A stretch of 23,297 bases of DNA from Lachnospiraceae bacterium (GTDB lineage: Bacteria; Bacillota_A; Clostridia; Lachnospirales; Lachnospiraceae): assembly GCA_024689605.1 (NCBI GenBank), contig JAILDD010000061.1:1-23297 (forward strand), given 5' to 3'. Each line of letters starts with the position of its first letter. Position 1 is the stretch's first letter. Below are positions 16,426-23,297 of the stretch, piece after piece. Position numbers and translations under genes: made by a program. Below the pieces are notes generated by a model. That model was not told where the DNA came from and did not search any database. It saw only the letters and a list, made by a program, of their open reading frames with translations.

Positions 16426-16455
16426 ATTATATCAAAAACCTTTCCACTCTGTAAA
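16426..16455 (-). promoter_or_regulatory. pilT: Sigma-A promoter for pilT
   Basis: The minus strand has TTTACA (16455-16450; 5 of 6 to TTGACA), an 18-base spacer and a perfect TATAAT (16431-16426). Predicted transcription start is near 16420, giving a leader of about 115 bases to the pilT start. It is divergent from the yfhO promoter, whose -35 begins only 26 bases away, so one regulator could affect both. Confidence 0.6.
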
Positions 16456-16480
16456 GTAACAATTATTGCTTTTGCCGGAT

Positions 16481-16509
16481 TTGTCATTTTTTTACATTCA
16501 TTGTATAAT
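16481..16509 (+). promoter_or_regulatory. Sigma-A promoter for the yfhO pair
   Basis: TTGTCA (16481-16486; 5 of 6 to TTGACA), spacer of exactly 17 bases, perfect TATAAT (16504-16509). Start point predicted near 16516, giving a leader of about 57 bases before the first yfhO-like gene. Confidence 0.7.
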
Positions 16510-16572
16510 TTGCAGCGTAAAATCTGATTTTAACAATTCCGGCAGTCCGTCTGCCGTGTTAAGGAGAACTTA

Positions 16573-19305
16573 ATGGTATCAACTTCGACAAATTTAGAAA
16601 AAAGCGGCGAAAAAACGTTACATAACATACCCGCCCCGGTTATTGCATTTATAGCTGGATCCCTATTATTTGCACTGCTCCTTGTAATTAATAGATTCCT
16701 GCTTATAGACGGCGGAAGCATCCTGAACGGTGATAATTTTGATCAGTATATGGCTTTTATAAGTTCATTTCTCCGTGTCCTGAAAGGAGAGCAGAGCTTC
16801 TGGTATTCTTTTTCACTCTATGCAGGCTCCCCATCTGTGCTCACTTATGTGTATTATGCTTTAAGCCCCTTCAATCTCCTGTACCTGCTGCCCGGACTTT
16901 CACTTATTACCATAACCCATCTGATTGCCGTACTTAAAACCGGACTGGCTGCTGCAGCTTTTGCATATTATTCTGAAAAGACCCTGGGGCAGAAAAAACT
17001 GTCCGCCGTTTTTTTCTCCCTCTGCTACGCTTTCTGTTCGTGGGCTGTAATTATGAGTGTTAACTGCATGTGGGCAGACAGCCTTTATACGCTTCCGCTT
17101 ATTATTGTTTTTATCTCAAAACAGCTCAGAAAGCCTAGTATAAAAGATTATCTCTGCCTTACCCTCTGTTATGCCTATCTTTTCATTACTAATTTTTATA
17201 CCGGATATATAATCGGATTTTTCACTGCATTCTATTTTGTATGCATGACAGTCTGCACTGAAAAAGAGATAGCAACAGATCTACGTACACACATCGTGAA
17301 TGCCATAAAAAAAATCGGCATTTACGTATCATCGGCAGCATTAGCTGCAGCCCTATGTGCCGCACTTCTCCTTCCGGCCGCATATTTTCTTTTCAGCCAT
17401 CTCAAAGGGGCTTCTGAAAGCTTCACCGGCCTCAGTGCCTCTCTGCCGGATGTTTTCAGCGCGCTTTTCGCCTGCTCCGGGACAGGACTTTACAGTGCTA
17501 CCCCTTACATATACTGTGGGCTTCCGGTCCTTCTCCTTGCACCATTTTATTTCTTTATGAAAGAGATTAGTTTTTCCCGAAAAGTCGCCACGTCACTGAT
17601 GCTTATATTCTATTTCTGTGCAACCCTGTTTCTCCCCCTATACGCATTTCTGCACGCCTTTGACAATCCAAACTACTATCCTTTCCGCTTTTCGCCTTGC
17701 ATGGTTTTCATACTAGTATCCATTGCTGAAAGGGTCTGGCAGCACAGAACAGAAATCGCATCAAAAACTTTATGGATATTTGCAACTGCGCTTTGTACAG
17801 CGTACGCATTCCTTGTTGTATTCAGTTCGATAACAGGAAATACATCCATATCCGACACCTGGCTCATACTTAATGCAGTTTTCCTTTTCACATGGGTAGC
17901 ATTGATAGTGGCTCTGAGTACAGGCAAAGGAACGAAATACATTCCCTATGCCGCTTTTTTTCTGCTGACAGCAGAGCTTCTGATAAGCAGCAGCGTATCC
18001 TTGCATTCTGTTGCGGGATCATCATCTGCCGATGGAAGAAGAATCAGTTCAGAAGATTTCAGCCACTGGTACCATAGCGAAAAAAACGCAGCAGAAACCA
18101 TAAAAAGTGCAGATAACGGATTCTACCGTGTCCGGGTAAATAATGAAAAATGCTTTAACGGAGCATCACTTTTCGGGTTGAACACCCTTACATCATTCGC
18201 ATCATATGAAGACCTTGCCCAGAGGACAGCTTTTGCAGACCTTGGCTTCGGTAACGCTTACCACATGATCTACGACATCACAGGCACCTCACTTACCGAT
18301 ATGCTTTTCTCTGTAAAATACACCATAGACATTCCATCTGACCAGACCGATACTTCTGCCATCATAAAGCAGAACCAGATGGTTCTTCCCATTGCATATA
18401 CAGTCAGTTCCGACATAGCATCATACATTGCCACCAATGACCCTTTCGAAAATATGAACAACCTTACACGCTGTATGACCGGCAAGGATATAAATATCTT
18501 CGAAACAGTCTCCGGCAATGATATGGCAGTTGATTCATTCAACACATATGTATACAACCTGGGAGACATGATTGCTTTCGATATCATGACAGACAAGGTC
18601 AGCAAGGGCTATGTCACATATGCTATCCCCAAGGACGAGACTAAAAAGGCATATGTTTATTTTCAGCCTATGAATGGTACCTATTTCAATTCCCTGTCGC
18701 CGTACATAACAGCATCATATCCAACAGGACTGAACTGTTCCCTTACGATGGCAAATGGAGCATTATATGAAGTAAACAAGAACAAAGAATCCGCCGGATT
18801 GGATAGTGAAAATACCAGCTTTAATGCAGATGACTATGTATATCTCATCCTTTATATCAATACAGACGGATATACCTCATATTCAGTAAACGACATTCTA
18901 TTCTCGTACTACGATGAAGCTGCGGTAAATGAGGTTTACACTTACCTTAACGAAGGATCTATGAATTTAACTTCTTTTGATGACGACCATATCGAAGGCA
19001 CCGTTACTGCCACCGAAGAGCGTCCTGTACTTTTCACCAGTATTCCCTACGACAAAGGCTGGTCAGCCTACGTAGATGGCGTTCCAACAAAAATCTACGT
19101 TACAACAGATGATGCATTCTGCGCACTGGCACTCGCTCCGGGTGAGCATAGCATAGCGTTTGATTATACCGCCCCCTACTCCTTTGCCGGAAGTGTGATA
19201 TCTACTTTAGCGGTTATCATATTAGCTGTTATATTTCTCAAAAGAAATACTTCTGTGAAAAAACACAATAAAGAAAATGCAAACGAAATAGGGGAAAAAG
19301 AATGA
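16573..19305 (+). CDS. yfhO: YfhO-family membrane protein, GT-C-like (copy 1)
   Basis: Large polytopic membrane protein of the YfhO family, 910 residues, in the family's normal range. In Bacillus subtilis YfhO is linked to glycosylation of lipoteichoic acid, and the fold is GT-C: a lipid-linked sugar is used outside the membrane. An N-terminal cytoplasmic tail precedes the first helix (22-45). The first outside loop holds the acidic NGDNFDQYMAF (52-62), with D54 and D57 as candidate catalytic residues. About 10-12 more helices run to roughly residue 480. A soluble outer domain follows to about 870, containing the family signature RPVLFTSIPYDKGWSAYVDG near 817-836. A last helix lies at about 873-893, then a basic tail. 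AAGGAG stands 6 bases before ATG 16573. It overlaps the next copy by 4 bases (ATGA). Substrate cannot be read from sequence. Confidence 0.85.
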   Translation: MVSTSTNLEKSGEKTLHNIPAPVIAFIAGSLLFALLLVINRFLLIDGGSILNGDNFDQYMAFISSFLRVLKGEQSFWYSFSLYAGSPSVLTYVYYALSPFNLLYLLPGLSLITITHLIAVLKTGLAAAAFAYYSEKTLGQKKLSAVFFSLCYAFCSWAVIMSVNCMWADSLYTLPLIIVFISKQLRKPSIKDYLCLTLCYAYLFITNFYTGYIIGFFTAFYFVCMTVCTEKEIATDLRTHIVNAIKKIGIYVSSAALAAALCAALLLPAAYFLFSHLKGASESFTGLSASLPDVFSALFACSGTGLYSATPYIYCGLPVLLLAPFYFFMKEISFSRKVATSLMLIFYFCATLFLPLYAFLHAFDNPNYYPFRFSPCMVFILVSIAERVWQHRTEIASKTLWIFATALCTAYAFLVVFSSITGNTSISDTWLILNAVFLFTWVALIVALSTGKGTKYIPYAAFFLLTAELLISSSVSLHSVAGSSSADGRRISSEDFSHWYHSEKNAAETIKSADNGFYRVRVNNEKCFNGASLFGLNTLTSFASYEDLAQRTAFADLGFGNAYHMIYDITGTSLTDMLFSVKYTIDIPSDQTDTSAIIKQNQMVLPIAYTVSSDIASYIATNDPFENMNNLTRCMTGKDINIFETVSGNDMAVDSFNTYVYNLGDMIAFDIMTDKVSKGYVTYAIPKDETKKAYVYFQPMNGTYFNSLSPYITASYPTGLNCSLTMANGALYEVNKNKESAGLDSENTSFNADDYVYLILYINTDGYTSYSVNDILFSYYDEAAVNEVYTYLNEGSMNLTSFDDDHIEGTVTATEERPVLFTSIPYDKGWSAYVDGVPTKIYVTTDDAFCALALAPGEHSIAFDYTAPYSFAGSVISTLAVIILAVIFLKRNTSVKKHNKENANEIGEKE

Positions 19306-22034
19306 ACAAGTTAAACAAGCCAAAACTATATCCCCTCTACGCCGCCTTGTTGGCTGCCCTGTCCTTCCTTATAGGTTTAGCCACTATTGATATACTTGGC
19401 TTTGGAAACAATATCATACTTTTCGGTGATCTTGACGAACAGTACATCCCTTTCATAAAAATGTTCCTCCATGCAATAACAGGAAAGGAAGACTATTGGT
19501 ATTCCCTTTCCCTTTATCTTGGCTCAGGCACCGCACTTACATATGCATATTACTGCATAAATCCTTTCAATCTAATATATCTGATGGACTGGATGCCCGT
19601 ATCCATTGCTACAACAATCCTTATTACCTGTAAAATAGCAATTGCCGCCGGCACTTTTCAGCACTTTACTGCCAACGCATTGCATTTAAAAAAACCAACA
19701 ACTATACTGTTTGCTTTATGCTATACCCTTGGTGGATTCACAGCATCCATGTACACCAATATTATATGGCTTGATGCCGTCTACCTTCTTCCTGTTGTCA
19801 CTTACCTCACAATGAAGGCCGCCGGCGGACTCAATGAAGAAAAAAACGGTAAAACACCTTTTCCTTTCATTAGTCTTACGCTGGCATTTGCTTTTCTATT
19901 TATCACGAATTTTTATATAGCCTTTATGGTGGGAGTATTTGAATCCTTAGTTTTTGTTCTTTCTTTTTTTAGAGAACACTCCGAGAAAACGGTGAAAAGT
20001 TTTCTTCAAAGAGGTTTTATGTACGCTTCATCCGTCCTTCTAGCAGCAATGCTGTGTGCAGCTGCCCTTATGCCAGCCGCATATTTCCTTTATTCGCATC
20101 TAGCTGAGGATAACGAATCATTTCATGGACTCACCGCTTCTATTCCAGATATAATCAATTCCTTATTCATCGGATCATTCCCTGCCCTTGATAACAACAT
20201 TCCTTTCCTGTACACGGGACTGCCTGTACTTCTGTTATCACCGTTCTTTTTTACCCCCAAAAGACTGCTTAGACGGGATAAAATCCTGGTTGCAATCCTT
20301 CTCGTTTATTATCTGTTGTGCATGCTGATACTGCCCTTATATAAATTCATGCATGTATTCGATTATCCGAACTGGTATGCCTACAGGTTTTCATTTTGTA
20401 TAAGCTTTGTTCTATCCGCCATCTCCGCTTATACCGTAGAAAATCTTGAAGACATAAACAAAAAAGCTCTTTATATCTATGCTGTTTCACTGATTTTGTT
20501 GTATTCTGCAATGATTCCCCTATGCGCCGCAAGATATAAATCCTACCAGACCGGAAACGATAACACGGGGCTTGTCATTAACACCGTCTTCATTTTACTA
20601 TATCTATTCCTTTTCATGCTTCACAGACGCCAGAGACTAAACACAGGCCGAAAAAAGTTCGTACTCCCCGTGGTATTTTCAACCATCCTAGTATCTGAAA
20701 TTGTGGTCAATTTTTATATCACAGGAACAATCAAGGCTAATCCCATAACAGAGCTTGCAGAAGAACAATGGCTTACCGAAGGGGATGCAATACATGATAT
20801 TCAGACATCTGACAACGGACTATATCGTATAAGCGTGAAGAACGAATCCACATCCAATGCGCCTGCCTGGTTCTGTTACGCTGGGCTTAATACGTTCTCG
20901 TCATCTGATGATTATAATCTACGGCGTACTCTGCTTGGCCTAGGGATATACTCCCCAAACAGGGCAATCTTCGACGTTGGCTACACTCCCGTCACTTACG
21001 CTTTTGTAGGGGCCAAATATAAGATCAAAGCTTATTCAGAAAAAGAAGAACTTGATAAAATTGCCGAAACAGGGGCAGAACTAAGCGATGAAATAGTTAA
21101 ACCAGAAATATCACAGTATGATTCTTACCTTCCCCTTGTATTCATGTCAGATGACGACATACTGGATTATACAGCTTCCAGTGATCCTTTTTTTAACCAG
21201 AATCAGCTTATGACAAAACTTTCTGGCAGCGAATATGAATTTTTTACTCCTATCAGCAAAGACGACATCCTTGAGGGCAGCTACAATACCATAATGATTG
21301 AAAATCCACAGGTTACGCTGTTTACCAAAAAGAGTACACTTTCCAGCCTAGCGTATTACACTTTCGTTATTCCCCACAAAGACAGCAGGCTTTTCTTCGG
21401 TTGTTTTACCCAAGACGAAAGCATCACCATCCGGGATACAATGTATATCATATGTGACACGCTTGGGTGGTGGGAGACACCAGAGCTGCAAAATGGAAAC
21501 ATCGTTCCCGCCTCTCTCCTTGAGCCTACCAATTACAGATTCATTCCTGGTGCTGACCCCTCAGTAACTTATGACGAAATTGCAATATACACCAATGACT
21601 CCGGCGTTGACACAGACAGTTGCCGTTCAATTTATTTTTATGAGTATACCCTTGACGACAAACTGAAAAATCTCTGTGATGACCTTACTGCCACTGCACC
21701 AACAATAACTTCCTTCAGTTCATCTGACATAAAGGCAACCGTTCATGTCACAAATGACCGCCCCATACTCTTTACCACCATTCCCTATGATGAGGGCTGG
21801 AGCATATACTGCGACGGAAAAGAAATTGAAACCATAAGCACAGTGGAGAATGCATTCCTCGGGGCCGTACTGCCCGAGGGGGACCATGAAATAGAACTGA
21901 AATACACAGCCCGCTTTGCAAAAGAAGGACTGATAATAAGCCTTGCAGGCGCGGTTATACTTGGCATAATAAGCATCATTTCGTTGCTGCAAAGGTTTAG
22001 GCGTACTGATTCCCCGAAAAATGCGTCTAACTGA
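19302..22034 (+). CDS. yfhO: YfhO-family membrane protein, GT-C-like (copy 2)
   Basis: Tandem paralogue of the preceding gene, also 910 residues. The same architecture is seen: first helix about 11-33, acidic outside loop FGDLDEQYIPF (41-51) with D43 and D45, a many-helix core with the shared TNFYIAFMVG, YSHL and YRFSF landmarks, then an outer domain with RPILFTTIPYDEGWSIYCDG near 815-834, a final helix and a basic tail. The copies are clearly related along their length but not near-identical, so the duplication is old rather than recent. The start ATG overlaps the stop of copy 1 (ATGA), giving coupled translation; two paralogues acting in sequence, or as a pair on different acceptors, would explain this. 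The next gene converges from the other strand 40 bases later, with no clear terminator between. Confidence 0.85.
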   Translation: MNKLNKPKLYPLYAALLAALSFLIGLATIDILGFGNNIILFGDLDEQYIPFIKMFLHAITGKEDYWYSLSLYLGSGTALTYAYYCINPFNLIYLMDWMPVSIATTILITCKIAIAAGTFQHFTANALHLKKPTTILFALCYTLGGFTASMYTNIIWLDAVYLLPVVTYLTMKAAGGLNEEKNGKTPFPFISLTLAFAFLFITNFYIAFMVGVFESLVFVLSFFREHSEKTVKSFLQRGFMYASSVLLAAMLCAAALMPAAYFLYSHLAEDNESFHGLTASIPDIINSLFIGSFPALDNNIPFLYTGLPVLLLSPFFFTPKRLLRRDKILVAILLVYYLLCMLILPLYKFMHVFDYPNWYAYRFSFCISFVLSAISAYTVENLEDINKKALYIYAVSLILLYSAMIPLCAARYKSYQTGNDNTGLVINTVFILLYLFLFMLHRRQRLNTGRKKFVLPVVFSTILVSEIVVNFYITGTIKANPITELAEEQWLTEGDAIHDIQTSDNGLYRISVKNESTSNAPAWFCYAGLNTFSSSDDYNLRRTLLGLGIYSPNRAIFDVGYTPVTYAFVGAKYKIKAYSEKEELDKIAETGAELSDEIVKPEISQYDSYLPLVFMSDDDILDYTASSDPFFNQNQLMTKLSGSEYEFFTPISKDDILEGSYNTIMIENPQVTLFTKKSTLSSLAYYTFVIPHKDSRLFFGCFTQDESITIRDTMYIICDTLGWWETPELQNGNIVPASLLEPTNYRFIPGADPSVTYDEIAIYTNDSGVDTDSCRSIYFYEYTLDDKLKNLCDDLTATAPTITSFSSSDIKATVHVTNDRPILFTTIPYDEGWSIYCDGKEIETISTVENAFLGAVLPEGDHEIELKYTARFAKEGLIISLAGAVILGIISIISLLQRFRRTDSPKNASN

Positions 22035-22074
22035 CGTCATTCCCTAAATCAACATCTACAGCAGCTTATTACAA

Positions 22075-22578
22075 TCACCCCTTCACAACTTCAATCTGGC
22101 AGGACCTCATAGTCGCCAAAGCTGCCTCATGGGCCTCCGGGGTCACACCCGCGCAGCAGGAAGCGTCCACGCTTACCTTTATCTCCGGGAAAAGAGCCTT
22201 GATGATAAGGGCATTGGAAACAACACAGATATCTGTGCACAGACCTACAAGCTCCACTTCTTCGAAATCAAAATCCGACCAGCCCGTGTATCCGAAAGTA
22301 TTCTTATTGATTATAGTCGACGATGAGGCATTCAGCTCCGGACTTATCTCCCAGCCTTTGCTTTCTTCGATACAATGGACTACGGGAAGGTGTTTCCCCT
22401 CGTTGGTCTCAAGATAATCATTATAATGGGTATCCCTTGTAAATATTACTTCCCTGCCTTCCCTACGGGCTTCCTCGATTTTCTTTTTGACTTCCGGAAC
22501 TATGCTGACAGCCTCCTTAGTTCCAAGGCTTCCGTCTATAAAATCATTCTGCATGTCTACAACTATCAGTGCTCTCAT
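22075..22578 (-). CDS. Isochorismatase/nicotinamidase-like cysteine hydrolase
   Basis: Predicted cytoplasmic hydrolase of the isochorismatase-like superfamily, 167 residues. The catalytic triad is visible: D8 in VVDMQNDF, K92 in INKNTFG, and C118 in GLCTDICV. The metal-site residues of nicotinamidases are also present: D49 and H51 in TRDTH, with H63 or H68 following. The segment HCIEESKGWEISPEL (68-82) resembles the HC...GWE..PEL run of nicotinamidases (PncA), which convert nicotinamide to nicotinate for NAD salvage, so this is the most likely reaction; other amidases of the family cannot be excluded. ATG 22578 is preferred to 22584 because AGGAG then lies at a normal 7 bases. It is convergent with the yfhO genes and appears unrelated to the pilus. 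Confidence 0.85.
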   Translation of the reverse strand: MRALIVVDMQNDFIDGSLGTKEAVSIVPEVKKKIEEARREGREVIFTRDTHYNDYLETNEGKHLPVVHCIEESKGWEISPELNASSSTIINKNTFGYTGWSDFDFEEVELVGLCTDICVVSNALIIKALFPEIKVSVDASCCAGVTPEAHEAALATMRSCQIEVVKG

Positions 22579-22630
22579 CTTCATTCTCCTCTTTCATTTG
22601 TTTAATCCAGTTTTAACAGTTTGTTTCTTC

Positions 22631-22661
22631 CTTTATCTCGTAATATTTCTACAATTTGTCA
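22631..22661 (-). promoter_or_regulatory. Weak candidate promoter for the cysteine hydrolase
   Basis: Perfect TTGACA on the minus strand (22661-22656), then a 19-base spacer and GATAAA (22636-22631; 4 of 6). The spacer is longer than usual. It lies about 55 bases upstream of the hydrolase start in an AT-rich 230-base gap that shows no gene. Confidence 0.3.
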
Positions 22662-22733
22662 ATCCTTGATTTAACAATTGCGCATATCATTTAACAGCAT
22701 CAGAATGAATTATCCCTATCATTAGCCTTCATA

Positions 22734-22797
22734 TTGGGCAATTTTTTCATCCGTCCGCTTCATTTGACATTTTTTCTTTCACGCTAAAACTGCCCAA
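22734..22797. repeat. 7-bp inverted repeat in the glf-hydrolase gap
   Basis: TTGGGCA (22734-22740) and TGCCCAA (22791-22797) are exact inverse copies 50 bases apart, just past the glf stop. On each strand the arm is followed by a T-rich or A-rich stretch. It might form a long weak hairpin at the end of the glf transcript, but the arms are short and chance is a real possibility. Confidence 0.25.
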
Positions 22798-22810
22798 AAT
22801 TATTACAAAA

Positions 22811-23297
22811 TCACCTTTTAAGCTCTTTTTCAGCCAGATCTATTGCTAAATCAATTACAGTATCCATGTCATAGTACTTATACTCCCCAAGACGGCCTCC
22901 AAAGATCACTCTGCTTTCTCTATCCGCCAGCTCTTTATACTGCCTGTAAAGATTTCCGTTCTTTTCATCGTTTACGGGATAATATGGCACATCTCCGGGC
23001 TCCCACTCCTTGCTGTACTCCCTGCTGATGACAGTCTTCGGCAGGTCATTGCCCTCCTCGTCCTTGCCGAATTCAAACCATTTATGCTCCACAATCCTGG
23101 TCCAGGGTGTCTCCCTGTCCGTATAATTCATCACGGCATTTCCCTGGAAATTTGGCATATCCAGCACCTCTTCTTCAAACCGAAGGGAACGGTATTCCAG
23201 ATGACCCAGACTGTAGCCGAAGTATTCATCAATAGCCCCCGTGTAATACACCCTGTCAGCCAGTGAATCCAGTTCTGCCCTGTCTGCAAAATAATCC
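22811..23297 (-). CDS. glf: UDP-galactopyranose mutase, C-terminal part (partial)
   Basis: Flavoenzyme that interconverts UDP-galactopyranose and UDP-galactofuranose, supplying Galf for surface polysaccharides. About 161 C-terminal residues of an expected 370 or so are present; the gene runs off the right edge, so the FAD-binding N-terminus is outside. The reading continues past codon GTG 23251 (VYYTGAIDEYFGY), so that is an internal valine and not a start. Family landmarks: YTGAIDEYFGYSLGHLEYRSL, NFQGNAVMNYTD, WTRIVEHKWFE, PYYPVND near the middle, and FGGRLGEYKYYDMD before the end, where the Arg and the Tyr pair contact the UDP-sugar. The stop lies near 22811. It points to a galactofuranose-containing glycan in this organism. 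Whether it belongs to a larger polysaccharide cluster lies outside the window. Confidence 0.95.
   Translation of the reverse strand, partial: DYFADRAELDSLADRVYYTGAIDEYFGYSLGHLEYRSLRFEEEVLDMPNFQGNAVMNYTDRETPWTRIVEHKWFEFGKDEEGNDLPKTVISREYSKEWEPGDVPYYPVNDEKNGNLYRQYKELADRESRVIFGGRLGEYKYYDMDTVIDLAIDLAEKELKR

Noticed and set aside
22032..22039. TGACGTCA palindrome at the stop of the second yfhO gene
   Set aside because: A single 8-bp palindrome overlapping a stop codon, with no promoter nearby; no reason to call it a site.

Overview
The window looks like the chromosome of a monoderm (Gram-positive) Clostridia, most likely a Lachnospiraceae such as Butyrivibrio or a relative. The reasons are a type IV pilus (T4P) locus with no secretin (PilQ) or PilP gene, strong AGGAGG-type ribosome binding sites, sigma-A-like promoters, an LtaS/MdoB-type phosphoglycerol transferase, tandem YfhO-type membrane proteins and moderately low GC. 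The family-level assignment is an inference, and the genus cannot be fixed from sequence reading alone.

Layout. Bases 1-16304 hold a nearly complete T4P locus, all on the minus strand. In transcription order it runs: pilT retraction ATPase (own promoter and terminator); a two-gene insert of an LTA-synthase-like phosphoglycerol transferase and a GT-B-like glycosyltransferase, translationally coupled through a TTG start; pilB extension ATPase; pilC platform protein; a strong intrinsic terminator; pilD prepilin peptidase; a fused pilM-pilN gene; pilO; a terminator; then a five-gene pilin cassette. The cassette order is I/PilV-like, K/PilX-like (large), H/FimT-like, J/PilW-like (large), major pilin, and it ends in a terminator at 103-134. 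On the plus strand, divergent from pilT, two 910-residue YfhO-family proteins overlap by 4 bp behind a good promoter (16481-16509). At the right edge, on the minus strand, are an isochorismatase/nicotinamidase-like hydrolase and the C-terminal part of UDP-galactopyranose mutase (glf), cut by the window end.

How it works together. PilB and PilT power extension and retraction through PilC. The PilM-PilN fusion with PilO forms the inner-membrane alignment platform. PilD processes the five prepilins, of which four should form the initiating tip complex and one the fibre. PilB carries two consecutive MshEN motifs, predicting direct cyclic-di-GMP control. The phosphoglycerol transferase, the glycosyltransferase, the two YfhO proteins and glf point to surface-glycopolymer or lipoteichoic-acid modification. 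Their placement within and beside the pilus genes raises the possibility that pilins or pilus-associated polymers are modified, but nothing here proves it.

No rRNA, tRNA, CRISPR array, insertion sequence, phage gene or recognisable riboswitch was seen. No gene-free stretch exceeds 300 bases. The largest are 5502-5769 and 16305-16572, each about 268 bases and holding regulatory sites described below.
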